From Bipolaris cookei (Eukaryota; Ascomycota; Dothideomycetes; Pleosporales; Pleosporaceae), in assembly GCA_002286855.1 (NCBI GenBank), contig NRSV01000100.1:34436-78092 (forward strand): DNA of 43,657 bases, given 5' to 3'. The first letter of the stretch is position 1; every line of letters starts with the position of its first letter. Position numbers and translations under genes: made by a program. Below the pieces are notes generated by a model. That model made no database searches and was not told the origin of the DNA. It saw only the letters and a program-made list of their open reading frames with translations. Below are positions 9,356-21,449 of the stretch, in pieces.

Positions 9356-11986
9356 ATGACTGATATCCGCCGGTCACGTTCAAACACATCAATGTCTACC
9401 CGGAGTAATCGCCCGCCCTCGCGCGCGTCCACGACAAGTGTCCATTCGTTTGAGCAATTTCAACAACCGCAACAATCTCGGGCCGCTCAATTTCCCCAGC
9501 AGCCGCAGTACCACGCACCCTTCACGACGAGTGAAGCTTTGCAGCCTGCACTAATCCAAGCTGCGCAACAGGTCAGCGCGCAGGACCACCTCATCAATAT
9601 GAGCCTGGAAAGCGTCCAGCAGTACCTCGGTTACCCGGCCGACTCAACCACGAATCAGCCTCAACCAAATGGGCAGCCTGCGCAAACAGATCACCACGGC
9701 TACCACAACCCCCTCCCACAGCAATCGCAACTTTCGCAGCTTTCGCAACACTCGCAACATTCGCAGCAACACAGTTTCATGGCTCCGTCGGTGGATAACG
9801 AAGACAAGAAAAAGAGGGCCTCAACCTCGGGAGCGGCGACCAACGACAAGGAGTTGCGCCAGTTGCTGAACCAAAATGAGGGTCGTAATTTGAAGGACGT
9901 TGCAGCTGAGGTTATTCAGAACGATCGGACATCCAAATCAGAGAAATCGAAGCAGCTATTCGCTATGCTGTGGTGAGTGCCATGATGCCTTTAGGCTTTT
10001 CGTATGCTAACAGTCCACAGGCTGCAGTCAGTTTGTCGCGTCGCAAAGACGTCGGTTCCGCGCAACCGCGTCTACTCCAAGTACGCAGAACGCTGCGGCA
10101 CCGATCGCGTCATCCCCCTCAACCCGGCCTCTTTCGGAAAGCTTGTTCGTGTCATCTTTCCCGGTATCCAAACCAGGCGTCTCGGTGTTCGTGGAGAGTC
10201 TAAGTACCACTATGTCGATCTGGAGCTTATCAACGATGGAGGCGATGGTGACGAGGCGCGTCGGCCTAGCACTGGTGCTGCTGCGCATCATGCTATGAAG
10301 CGCCAAACTTCTGGCACTCCCAGGCTCAACCTCGAGTATGCGCCCCACTCGCATCCTTTCGAAGGAGATTTACTAACGAAAACCAGCGCCATCCCACGTC
10401 TACCTGCAGACAACTCACAGTTTCCCCCTCGAGAACCAAGGGCAGAGTCTCACAATACCTTTTATACTCCAACTTCATCACGCGGTGTGCTATTCACCGA
10501 TATCTATTCGTCGCATTTCCAACCATCGCAGTCCCGCACAAAATCCGCATACGAACACGAGCTCAAATTTCCAACACCAGACATTCTCGAGGCCCCAGAT
10601 GCGTTCGTCGTCGAATTGCCGGATATCAAGCCGTATCTGCCAGCCCGTACCGACCCCGACTCTGCTGACAACCTGGTTGCTATGTACCGCTCACATGTCG
10701 TCTCACTAGTTGACTCCGTACGTTACTGCAAGGAGAAACAGTTTTTTCGCCTATTTGGCACTTTCCATGGTACATTGACTGTGCCAGTGCAGAAGTTATT
10801 TGCAACGCCAGAGTTAGCACCGTGGATTAGAGAGTGTGACTGGATGATGTATCAGAAGATGATTCGGAACGTTTCTCAGTTGACGCTGCAGGTAGCGCCG
10901 CCGCCAGTTTTGAAGTTTCTTGACAACGTTGCAAAGACGCTTCATGCACACATTGCTGCCAAGTTCATGTCCTTACCGGTCCACGTCCTTGAGGCAAAGC
11001 TGGAGCCCGCTACACTATTCTCTCATCTTTTGCGACAGATGCTTCGCGTCAACTCAGCAGCGCACGCAGCTGCCGTCATGCTTACAGCAGAGAGCCACCG
11101 GACTCATATGTACGCTGACTGGCTTCAGCATGTCAATATCAAGCGCATCATCGCGAACGAGTTACCTGCTTCATGCGCACACGAAGAAGTGTATACCATT
11201 CTTACAACCGAGATCCGGTCCATGCTAGGCCCGCTTCCACAGGAGATTCAGTTACCATCTGGGACGATACATCGAGCAGCATACCCCGACCCACCCGCTG
11301 ATCCATCAGAGTCGGTCATTGATCGCATCGCAGCATTCCTGACTCGACTACCTTCACGCTTCCCTGGCGCACATGCGCGGACAATTATGCATTGCATCAG
11401 TGCACTTGGATCAGCAGCCCTGCGAGAAATTACAGTAGAGAATGGAATCAGTTTCCAAGGGTGGTGGCTCACCAAAGTATTTGTAGATGAAATGGCACAA
11501 TGGCTGGCATCTATAGGAGGCTTCCTGGGCCACTCGCCACCAGACTGGACGTCTTCGAATTACTCTCCTGTTATGGGTGACCCTCTCAATGCGGGCATGA
11601 CCAACGGTGGCAGCGGCAGTAATAACGATAGCCGTTATAGTAGCCTTGAGGCCGACTTTGGCCCCGACCAGTCGTTCATGTCGACTACTAGCCATGTGAC
11701 TATCCAGGATACCGGATCTAACCAGGAAGGTGAGTCTCTTCATTCACAACACGGGTTTACATGGTAGTTGACTAACGTAAGATCACCAGTCAATACTGGA
11801 CGCTTTACTCAACAGTCGTCACAGTATAACATGAGCTTTAGTTACGATTACAATTTGAATCCGTCACAACAAGAGTCGAACCACGACGACAGTGGCATAG
11901 GCCTTGGCCTAGGTGGTCAGGAGGACGACATTGACGCCAAATTTGCGTCCCATCTCTCTTCTGCTCTCTCACAGAGCGTCAGCTAG
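9356..11986 (+). CDS. RFX-type winged-helix transcription factor (3 exons)
   Basis: Regulatory factor X family DNA-binding protein, the filamentous-fungal counterpart of fission yeast Sak1 and related RFX1/Crt1 regulators (cell cycle, DNA damage, morphogenesis). It acts in the nucleus on X-box DNA. Exons are 9356-9972, 10021-11729 and 11790-11986, with GTGAGT...CAG introns of 48 and 60 bp. The joined frame gives 840 aa. Residues 1-165 are Ser/Gln/His-rich (activation-type low complexity). Residues about 166-206 hold the conserved pre-domain (NLKDVAAEVIQND...KSKQLFAMLW). The RFX winged helix follows, about 206-275, with SVPRNRVYSKYAERCG, FGKLVRVIFPG and RRLGVRGESKYHYVDL. The region about 330-640 is the helical RFX C-terminal part. 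The tail is acidic and Gln/Ser-rich. The intron falls inside the Trp codon at the start of the domain. Confidence 0.93.
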
Positions 11987-13000
11987 TCTGGTCATTCTTC
12001 CTTTCAGTCTTCTTGATACTTTTCGCTTATGCTTTCACGAAGTCTCTGAAAGTCACGACTCACGATCTATCGTGCCTGTTCACGGCCTGTTATTCTTTCG
12101 TAATTATTATACTAGGGTCGAGATGATGCCTCACGGTCAGTGCTCACGAGGTTGCGGGGCTGGTGACGTTGCCCTTGGGAGTTTGTTCAGGTTGCACTAA
12201 CACGGCGTTTTTGGGATGATATACCGCCTTTATGGCTTGGATTGGGTGTCAGATACAGCACTTTGTTGTTCCTTGCAAAGATTTGAATTGAGCTTTCTGT
12301 CCTGTCGCCTTATTGGCCGTAATTCTCGTCTTGTGTATCCAAATCACCAACGTTAGTGTGCTGAAAATGCCAGTAGGTAATCCACCATACTACTGTTGGG
12401 GCATACCAATCACCTCTTACCCCACCATCTTCTTCCCCGCAAAACAGCCTACGCTAATTACCTGCATTGCTACACTAACTAGTGTACACAGCCTCCTGAC
12501 CTTGCTACTTACGGTCAATATCGGCACTCGGCTGCTGCCAGTCATTACCCCTCCTTGAGTCTTGCAACGAGCTGGTAGAGTCTGCTGACCTCGCTCGATA
12601 TTGAATCTCAAGAACGAAAAGGGTCCTGCTGGCATCCCCCCTCATCACTTTTTCTCTGCTGGTGACCAGCTGGCTCTACCATACACTTACAGGTCTCATG
12701 ATCTGGACGCTAATGCTTAGGCACTTGGCATGGAGGTTGAATAGATTGCGGGGAGTCGTACAAGCACGTTGTAAGGACAGTTATACAATGCCTTTCCAGA
12801 AGCTTTGTTTGCTCTTCGATTACCAGCAAGACGCTAGTTATGCATTACACTATGCATTGAACGAAAGACTCGAGTCGCACTCTACACTAAGGAGAAAAGT
12901 ACATACCAATCTCATCTCAATCGTCAACTACAAGAGAGAGAAAAAAGGGAACAGGGGTATTTAAACAAAAGGAAAAAGATGGGCCAGCCAAACTGATAAG
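11987..13000. other. Convergent intergenic region, no supported gene
   Basis: 3' flanks of the RFX-type gene (plus) and the glucanase (minus). Several short frames are present, none with family resemblance. Confidence 0.5.
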
Positions 13001-14416
13001 TCAAACCGGACTAGAACCACCCACCCGCAACGTCATCACTTTCGTCTTAGCAATCATACCTTGGTTCCCAAAGTATTTCGCGCATACATCTTGCTTGGCA
13101 CTCGCATCCAGCCCCGCCGCCGTAGTAGGCACCCACTTCTTCCACACCAGATAACTATAGTCCCACCTCGGATCGTTAAGCTGTGTCCTCCACGACCAGA
13201 AGATCCAGCCATTCGTGCGTTCATACAGCCGCTGCTGCGCAGCAAACCACTGCTTGTAAAACGCCTCATTCTTTGCCAGTTTCCAGTCGAACTCGGTGGA
13301 ATCCTGGTTCTTGACTGTCAAACTCCACTCTTGTACCATTTTCGGTGTGTCGCCGTCGGTGAGCCGGTCGTCTTCGAAGCAGGTGTAGTACATGTAGTCT
13401 GCTTGTTTGGCATTTGGATTTTTGGCCACGACGGCGCCACCAATGTAATTGTGGTCGTCGAAGACGACGCGGGTGTCGTTGGTGGGGAGGTGGGATTTGG
13501 GGTTGCCCGCGCCCCAGAGGGAGTCCATGAATTGGACGTGGAGACGCTCGGTTTCGGGGATGCCAAGGTCTTGTTCTGCAGCGCGGACGGCTTTGAGGGC
13601 TTGTGGGTAGTAGACTTGCGTTAGGGTGTCGAGCTCTTCCTTAGGCATACCGCCGTGGTCGCGGGAGGTTTGGGGCTCGTTGACGACCCCGATGATGCCA
13701 ATGGCGGATTTGTAGGCGGGTTTATTGTGGATGCGGCGGGTCATCCAGTCGAGCCATTTGGTGGCACGGTCGTAGTTGTATTGGGTGAAGAAGCCGGGGA
13801 GATGGGAGACTGGGAGGCACTGAAAGTCGGTGTCAGTGCTGAGAAAATACGAAGAAAGGGGACATGGCAAGTATACCTGGCCAGTGAAGGCATCCTCGGT
13901 CTTCTGAGATCCTGGTGCGCCATGAAGGTCCATAACAACAAACATTCCTAAGTCGGCAGCCTTTTGGATAATGGCATCAAGATACTGTAAGTCCATCTTG
14001 GGAAAGCTCTCGCTGCTATCCACAATGCTCCTGAGGCTCCAGTATCCAATTGGGATTCGAATGGTGTTCAGTCCTGCATTATACATATCCTGAATCATGT
14101 TTGGGGTAATCCAGCGAGCATAGTGATCATTGAATGCTTTGTCTGCCTTTGACTGACCGAGAGCAGCAACGCAGTCGAATTCAGAGCAAGTGTTGCCGCA
14201 GCCCATGGTTTTCCACTCCTCGCTCATCATCCATGGCTCTGAGAGCAGCCATCCACCCAAGTTGACGCCCCGGACTTTCCAGTTAGGAAGGCTGTGTGCG
14301 CGTTTCGAGAGATAATTGCTTGTTCGGTTAAACGCACCAAGTTCTCGATGTTCCGGCATCCAAGCCTGGGTACTGGCCGCTAGCAGCGCAGTGAGGAGTG
14401 AAGATCCTCTCATCAT
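13001..14416 (-). CDS. Secreted GH5 exo-beta-1,3-glucanase (2 exons)
   Basis: Glycoside hydrolase family 5 glucan 1,3-beta-glucosidase (Exg1/ExgA type) that removes glucose from beta-1,3-glucan in the cell wall or extracellular space. Two adjacent ATGs lie at 14416 and 14413. Residues 1-18 (MMRGSSLLTALLAASTQA) look like a signal peptide. One 57-bp intron (13820-13876, GTATAC to TTTCAG, CTGAC branch) has a length divisible by three and no stop, so it reads through in frame. Its removal gives 452 aa. Motifs are VRGVNLGGWLLSEPW near the N-terminus, FVVMDLHGAPGSQ, GVVNEP with the acid/base Glu, and MVQEWS with the probable nucleophile Glu, then NGWIFWSWR. No membrane anchor is seen, so it is likely secreted and not the plasma-membrane form. 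Confidence 0.94.
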   Translation of the reverse strand: MMRGSSLLTALLAASTQAWMPEHRELGAFNRTSNYLSKRAHSLPNWKVRGVNLGGWLLSEPWMMSEEWKTMGCGNTCSEFDCVAALGQSKADKAFNDHYARWITPNMIQDMYNAGLNTIRIPIGYWSLRSIVDSSESFPKMDLQYLDAIIQKAADLGMFVVMDLHGAPGSQKTEDAFTGQVYLPCPLSSYFLSTDTDFQCLPVSHLPGFFTQYNYDRATKWLDWMTRRIHNKPAYKSAIGIIGVVNEPQTSRDHGGMPKEELDTLTQVYYPQALKAVRAAEQDLGIPETERLHVQFMDSLWGAGNPKSHLPTNDTRVVFDDHNYIGGAVVAKNPNAKQADYMYYTCFEDDRLTDGDTPKMVQEWSLTVKNQDSTEFDWKLAKNEAFYKQWFAAQQRLYERTNGWIFWSWRTQLNDPRWDYSYLVWKKWVPTTAAGLDASAKQDVCAKYFGNQGMIAKTKVMTLRVGGSSPV

Positions 14417-17150
14417 GGTGGGTTGGGGATAAACAATGTTTCTCAAACGCGGGACAGAAGGAGAGGAGTTTCCGGACTTGAGACAATGGAAGAGCTGCCT
14501 TGACTGAATGCCATGCGGAGGGCTTTGAGGGGATATTTATCTACTGCTCGGACCATTTTCGATGTGCACGAGATGGTGTGAAGGCGCTGCATCTGCACAT
14601 TCACTCCACGAAACTTGCGACTATTTTCCCCTTGGCTGACGCCTGGGGCGTCGAATCAACACATTTGTGGCGTATGTGGTTGGTTCAAAGACTGAACTTG
14701 TGAGTGAAGGATCTTGCCGCTAACATCAAGTAGTGGTTCAGGTGCGAGCATCGTCGAGTGAACTGTAAGCTATTGAGCTGAAATAGGAGTAGTGGCTACA
14801 GTATCCTACGGGGTATATGGCCTGATGACTGCCTTTCTTTGTATGTGGCGATTTACTCCCAAACTCAATGAGAGTGGTGAAGGATACACGACCAATTAAG
14901 TCGGGTGCTTATAGACACCGGACTGCGAAGCCGGAATTTCGAATGGCTTGGCGACATATCTTCATACTTGCAGCCTTTCTTGTGCTGTAAGTGAGTTGGG
15001 GAAGACATTTTTAGCTTTTTCGCGATTGACGACCTTCCTAAAACCACCGGAAGGAGACGCAGGGAAGGCTCTGGTGTCTCATGACTGCTGAGACAGTTGG
15101 ATACCCTCAGCCGTGATTTGGTAGAAGAAGAACTTACGCTAGAATTATAGCGTCTTTATTCTTTGTAAACCCCGAAAAGAATTAGTGGGGCTGCTCAATG
15201 AGATTCGAGCGGCTGGGGCGGAGATAAACTGAACACTTCAGAACTTCTTGAACCCATAGACCCCGCTGTGTAAATCCCTACCAATAAGGGCTGTGTAAGT
15301 GATATCTCATTCGGGTGTCTTCAACCAATGCAATGCAGTAGAAGAGTCTGTAATATTGCGAAAGGGGTTATTTTCGTGACAGAAAGGGATGCTTTTTTAT
15401 TTTGACTTGCTTTTGTCGTTTGATCCTGCGATGCGCCGATGACACTCGAAACAGCCATCATTACAATCAGCAGGGCTACCAGCACTATACTCCTACAGCA
15501 ATCCATCGATTTGGACTTGTGAGCCCAGTAAACAGTGCTCGATCTTCAAGGCCATGCGTAGGCGTGACACCAGTATTGCTTGAACGACTCTTGAGCGATA
15601 TCATTCACAGCCCCGCGCCTTTCTTGCTCATTCTCCTGGTCATATGAGAACCGTTTTTTATTTTCTTAGCTTTGATGACGTTGCTTAGTGTTCTGACTCT
15701 TGTCGTCTGAAAAGGCTTCGTTTTGGTCTCGTGTCCGCACGACGATCTCGTGGTACTAGTAAGCTTCGCCTTGGCAATCGAACTAACTTCGTTAGTATTA
15801 ATGTTTGGGTGGCGTATTAACTCAATGCAGAGTAGCATTTTGACCCTTCAGTATGTCTTCATACAAATGCTTAGGATTTGAGTAGGGATATGGTTCACTG
15901 GTTCGAGACAACACCTATGCCATCGTATTGTTTCCTCTGTTTGTTGCACAAAGCCAGCGGCAATAATGGAGCAGTGTATTGTTCTTCGTCTACTCATACG
16001 AGAGCCTTGAGTAACAGCGATTGTGTTTCTCATTGTAGACCGGAGCCTGATGTCGGAGTAAGTCGCTGGTGAGGCATTAGTATCCAATCGGCTAACCTGC
16101 TTGTCAAGATGTTAGAGGCTAAGCTTCAATGTTGCTCAACGTTCACTGGTACAATACTCATTGGACGCACTATGGATATCGCAAACGCGTGATGTTCTGC
16201 CAGAGAAAACTGTCACTATCATCGATGTTGAATTCCAAAGTTTCGTGTTCCTTTGTTTGCTGCCATCGAAACGGGCCAGTGCAGCTTGCCGTGCATCCAC
16301 TCTTGAACTTCATCACCTAAATCTCCCTTTGAGTAAGGAGTGCCCTCATTGTTTGGATTAAATTGATATCCTTTGTGCTATTCGGTATGCAAAGGGCGCT
16401 GATATCGAAGACAGCAAACGCCATCATGTCGGTCCAGCCCCAACTTGGAGCAGCTTCTAAGCCGAAATCTACAGAAAAAAATAGATAAACAGTTGAGCAG
16501 TCGACGAATATATGGAAATGAAGTTTTGCCGAGGATCCATAGTACTATCAGGACGTCTGAGCCACTTCAGTGCTCTCCTTGTATATACCTTGCTTATAGC
16601 CAGAGTGCATATTCCCGAATAGTAGGCCCAGGTATACATCGCTTCATCGAAAATAAGTTAATGTGAATCACAGAGCCCTGTAAAGTAACTCTGTTGCGCT
16701 TTGGGAATATGCGGAATTGGTTCCGAAGGCTTGAAAATCGGGCCACATAGTCCTCGCAACTTAAAGCGGAATTTTCTTCTGTCCCGAGGATGCCATTCGG
16801 TTGAGTAACTCTCGTGTATCGAGTTATACTTGCGATAGAAGATAACCTTGCGAGACTCATCAGGCAATCCGATAAAGACAACCGAGCAAATGGCCGAAAA
16901 CGGATGCTGGGATACACACGGTGCAGCGAGCCAGACTACCTTGACATCGTCGTGCGTGGAGAAGTGGGGCAGTCTAACCAAGACGAGTGCGACAGTCCCG
17001 CCATGTCTGCTTATCGCGTCGATAACGAGATCGTGAACACTAGCTTTGACTGTTGGAATGCTTGGAGCTGGATTGCGAGATGATACGATTGGCGAGCGGC
17101 TGGTGGCTTCGATCGGCGAGTCTTGGAGCTATGCAATGCTCTTTGCCCCG
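14417..17150. other. Long intergenic region, no supported gene
   Basis: About 2.7 kb between two divergently transcribed genes. Only short frames are present. Overlapping minus-strand frames near 16600-16980 reach about 107 codons but show no domain, no clear start and no splice support. A CCGG-stem hairpin with a 7-9 base loop near 14915-14940 is not part of a full tRNA fold. Confidence 0.5.
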
Positions 17151-17151
17151 C

Positions 17152-17178
17152 CCAATCCGTCCAACCAAATGCTATAAG
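17152..17178 (+). promoter_or_regulatory. Possible CCAAT and TATA elements of the amine oxidase gene
   Basis: CCAAT at 17152-17156 and TATAAG at 17173-17178 lie 100 and 80 bp upstream of the ATG at 17255. The leader between them and the ATG is rich in CA, as is common in fungal 5' leaders. Placement is by eye. Confidence 0.3.
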
Positions 17179-17254
17179 ACGACCTCAAAGCTCTAGGAGC
17201 TGTTAGCAACACCAACTGTTCACAACTCCCACAACATCATCAAACCACCAAGTC

Positions 17255-19517
17255 ATGTCGCTCGACAGGCTGAAGCAGGCTGCCTCTCATATCACTGGCA
17301 TTGGAGCCCCTCCCCATCCTTTCGACCCCCTCAGTGAATCGGAGATTGAACAGGCGGTCGCCATCATCCGCAAGGAGCACAACGATGTCTTCTTCAACGC
17401 CATCACATTGTGGGAGCCCCGCAAAGCGGAGATGATGAAATGGCTCAAGGATCCTGACCATACGCCGCGGCCGCATCGAGTTGCTGATGTTGTTTGTATT
17501 GGCCGCGGCAGCAAAGTGTTCGACGGGCAGGTGGATTTGATCGAGGGCAAAATTGTTAGCTGGTCATTGACTGATGATGTACAACCACTGGTGAGACTGC
17601 GAATCGATTTATCGATGCACAGTGTGTTGACTGTGTCTTTAGATTACCATGGAAGACCTGCAGATTGTGGAGACAGTCGTCCGAAAAGATCCCAAGGTCA
17701 TTGAGCAATGCGGCATCATTGGCATTCCACCAGAAGACATGCACAAAGTATATTGTGATCGTAGGTTTTCTCGGCTCAATTAGCAAGATCGTACTAATTC
17801 AAATTAGCATGGACCATTGGCTACGATGAGCGCTTTGGCACAAAAGTCCGTCTCCAGCAAGCACTCATGTACTACCGCCCCCACCCGGACGATAGTCAAT
17901 ACACCTATCCCCTTGACTTTTGCCCTATTTACAACTCAGACACCCAGGAAATTATCCACATTGATGTGCCGCCCGTCAGACGACCGCTTAATCGCGCGCT
18001 ACCGAACAATTACCATGCCTCCGCTATTGAGGCGGAGGGTGGATTCAAAACTGACCTGAAGCCCATCAACATCACACAACCCGAAGGGGTTTCTTTCAAA
18101 ATGGACGGACGGTACATTAGCTGGGCCAACTGGAAGTTGCACATCGGCTTCAACTACCGCGAAGGCATAGTCCTGTCAAACATCACGTTCAACGACAAGG
18201 GCACCGTTCGTGATACATTCTGGCGCCTCTCACTCGCTGAGATGGTCGTGCCATATGGAAATCCCGAACACCCACATCAGCGCAAACATGCCTTCGATCT
18301 CGGCGAATACGGAGGTGGTTATATGACGAACTCGCTGAGTCTTGGTTGTGACTGCAAGGGAGCGATCCACTACATGGATGCTGCGTTTGTCAATCGCGCC
18401 GGCCAGTCAACGACCATCAAGAATGCCATCTGCATTCACGAGGAAGATGCAGGTATTCTATTCAAGCACACCGATTTCCGCGACGACAGCGTGACCGTAA
18501 CCCGAGCGCGCAAGCTAATCATCTCGCACATCTTTACTGCTGCAAATTACGAGTACTGCGTATACTGGATCTTCCATCTGGACGGAACCATTCAGCTTGA
18601 GATCAAGCTCACGGGTATCTTAAATACGTATGCTATGCTTCCAGGCGAGGACCTCAAGGGCTGGGGCACAGAAGTGTATCCGGGTGTTAACGCACACAAC
18701 CACCAGCATCTTTTCTGCATGCGCATCGATCCTAATATTGACGGACCAGAAAATACCGTCTTTATGGTCGATGCGGCACGAGGTGATGGAGAGGTTGGGA
18801 GCGCGGAGAACAAATATGGTAACGCCTTTTACGCAAAGAAAACGAAACTCAGTACCCCTGAGCAAGCAGCGACAGACTACAACGGCGCGACGAGCCGGAC
18901 ATGGGAGATGGCCAATACCAACAAATTGAACCCGTACAGCAAGAAGCCAGTCTCTTACAAGCTGGTCAGTAGAGAAGTTCCAGAACTGCTACCGAAGCCT
19001 GGTAGCTTGGTATGGAAGAGGGCAGGCTTTGCAAGACATGCTGTGCATGTGACCAAGTGTAGGTTTCTTAGTAACCCCCTCGACACGTGCGACGAATACT
19101 GATATGTACTACCTAGATGACGACAGCCAGATTCACCCAGCAGGACGCCATGTTCCTCAAACTTCTGGCGAGCCTTCGCAAGGAATTCCAGCCTGGATTG
19201 AAGCGAACCCGAATGAAAATCTTGACAACACTGACGTTGTTTTATGGCACACGTTTGGTATCACGCATTTCCCCTCTCCAGAGGATTTCCCCGTCATGCC
19301 GGCTGAGCCAATGACACTACTACTGCGACCTCGCAACTTCTTTACCCGTAACCCATGCTTGGATATCCCACCTAGCTATTGCAGCGTACCAAGCGGGGTG
19401 AGGCAGGGCAATACGCTTGTGGATAAGCTGAGTCGAATGGCGTTTGGAGAAGAGAAGAAGACGGAGGCTCCACCAGCAACATGTTGCTCTGACCAGAAGT
19501 TTGGGGCAGGCGTCTGA
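17255..19517 (+). CDS. Copper amine oxidase, topaquinone type (4 exons)
   Basis: Copper- and topaquinone-dependent primary amine oxidase that converts amines to aldehydes with release of ammonia and hydrogen peroxide, used for amine nitrogen. Exons are 17255-17590, 17643-17760, 17808-19058 and 19117-19517. Introns are 52, 47 and 58 bp and phases close to 701 aa, a normal length. The N-terminal domains begin MSLDRLKQAASHITG with FDPLSESEIEQAVAIIR. The catalytic domain shows the base Asp in FDLGEYG (about residue 315) and NYEY with the Tyr (about 399) that becomes topaquinone. Copper ligands are HNHQH and the later His in FGITHFPSPEDFPVMP. NAICIHEEDAG is also family-typical. No signal peptide and no C-terminal SKL-type peroxisome signal are visible, and the end is CCSDQKFGAGV. 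Similarity to methylotrophic-yeast peroxisomal amine oxidases is evident from motifs. Confidence 0.95.
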
Positions 19518-20018
19518 GATTGAAATTCTGGGAGAGTTAAGATATGTGTATATATAATGTTATGAGGTTAATGAAAAACAAGCTACAGATTTGACATATC
19601 TTGTGGTAGTTTAGAGATAAGTTTGATATTTTCTCCGCGGCCCGGCTCTGAGCGTCGTGCCGATAGGTTTTGAATCACAGAATGATGTCTTACCATGCTA
19701 GCTCAGCTCAAATGGAAGCCCTGATTGTACATAATTAGTATGCTACAAGCTGCAGGTTGCATGGACCGCGGGACGGATAGTCATGCGCCGATGACGTCCC
19801 TGGTTCCGACGCCGGGCCCAAGCTTTCACCTAGTCCATCGCCGTCTTTTCCCCTCTATGTTCGCCAATGCGGACATGACAGTGAAAGACCTACGTCAACG
19901 CAATGATATAGCATAGGAATCCTTCATCTTGCATCCTATTTATTCAGCACCTTCAGCGTCGCATCCTGTACCTGAGGATGTTCTGGAAGAAATCGCAAAT
20001 TCATCACTCAAGCCAGCA
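19518..20018. other. Intergenic, no supported gene
   Basis: 3' flank of the amine oxidase and promoter of the carrier gene. The carrier frame is open upstream to about 19929 but without an ATG. Confidence 0.5.
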
Positions 20019-21045
20019 ATGCCCCGCGCATTCCCACCAGTAGAACAAGATGTCCACAGCAAACGATCAAGTGCGCCGCAAAGCGCCCTCTCCGCATCGG
20101 TGATCGAAAGCGTAGCAGGCTTCAGCGCTGGAGTTGTGTCCTGTCTCGCGGCGCATCCACTTGATCTCCTCAAAAATCGCCTCCAGCTCAATACCACCAG
20201 CAGATCGCGACCCGGAGACTCGTTTCGCATACTACGGAATGTGATCAGGAATGAAGGTGGTGCAAAAGCTCTGTACAGGGGTTTATGGCCGAATCTCCTA
20301 GGCAACAGTCTCGGATGGGGCCTGTACTTTCTATTCTACGGAAACTTGAAAGAGCTTTTCCAGAGCAGACGACAAAAGGGCGAGCATCTCGGGAGTGCCG
20401 AGTTCTTCTCTGCAAGCATCATTGCTGGTACGCTTGGCTCTCACGTATGCCGCGAATGTGAACTAACCGCTTGTTCTAGGTCTGCTCACAGGCGCTTGTA
20501 CCAATCCCATCTGGGTAGTCAAGACCCGCATGCTTGAACGAGGTGCCAACCATCCTTCCGCATACAAGTCCATGACCGTTGGACTTCGCCATGTGTACGA
20601 GACGCGTGGACTGAAGGGCCTTTGGGCAGGCTTTTTGCCCTCTTCACTCGGTGTTCTACACGGTGCGGTTCAATTCAGCATCTACGAGAATATGAAGAAG
20701 AGAAGAGCCACACACATTGGCGGGCAAGACAAACTCAGCAACTGGGAATACGTATATATGAGTGGTGGAAGCAAGCTGCTTGCCGGTGCCATTACATATC
20801 TATATCAGCCTATTAGGGCGAGGCTGCAACAGTACAACGCTGCGCAGCAATATAGTGGCCTACTGGATGTCTTGAGGAAGACGTATCAGAACGAGGGATT
20901 CCTGGCATTTTACAAGGGCGTTATTCCTAATACGCTTCGCGTCATTCCGACTACGATTGTCACGTTTCTGGTATATGAGAATACGAAGCTGTACCTTCCC
21001 AAGGTCTTTGCGGACGATGAGCAGCAGTTTTATGAAGAAGATTAG
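20019..21045 (+). CDS. FLX1: Mitochondrial FAD/folate-type carrier, FLX1-like (2 exons)
   Basis: Mitochondrial carrier family (SLC25) protein of the inner membrane, closest in motifs to yeast Flx1, which exchanges FAD or its precursors. The start is the first ATG in the open frame. Exons are 20019-20427 and 20480-21045, the intron is 52 bp (GTACGC...CTAACC...TAG), and the product is 324 aa. Three repeats are visible. Repeat 1 has AGFSAGVVSCLAAHPLDLLKNRLQL. Repeat 2 has TNPIWVVKTRML, the tryptophan-containing signature typical of FAD/folate/pyrimidine carriers. Repeat 3 has TYLYQPIRARLQQ, which lacks the usual acidic residue of the PxD/ExxK/R motif, as is common in this subfamily. LHGAVQFSIYENMK and TFLVYENTKLYLP end repeats 2 and 3. 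An additional 5' exon cannot be excluded. Confidence 0.85.
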
Positions 21046-21449
21046 ACGTTACGACGTGTTAGGTTGGCGGATTCGATGCGGTTTTACATTTGTATTGTAC
21101 TAGATGCTACACTATATAGGTAGATGAAGTGGATGATGCTCTGGCATACTCTTATTAAGAGCAATAAATTATTTGCTATGGATGTGTAGCAGTAACGAAG
21201 AACATGATACGGACATGGATCAGCGTTAGACAGTGTGATAGACGTACTCAAACCCTAACCGTACTCCAGACACGTGTTAGCGCGTCTTCTTATCGATAAA
21301 GGAATTGTTCCCCGGGCCAAACTGTCCTCATCGATTCGTACTCCACACGCCCACCACTTGCGCAGCTTGAAAGGCCACACAAACCAAAACTGCCCTCCTT
21401 TCCTTTCCCATCAGTTGCAATCGCAAAATATAGCACCAAGATTCTCACC
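21046..21449. other. Intergenic, promoter of the Sec72-like gene
   Basis: 3' flank of the carrier and 5' flank of the TPR gene. No gene is seen. Confidence 0.45.

Noticed and set aside
13061..13624. 187-codon plus-strand frame opposite the glucanase
   Set aside because: Antisense shadow of a well-supported GH5 gene.
14912..14945. tRNA-like hairpin CCGG...CCGG
   Set aside because: No matching acceptor, D or T arms around it.
16594..16981. Two overlapping minus-strand frames of about 107 codons
   Set aside because: No domain, no codon pattern like nearby genes, mutually overlapping in different frames.
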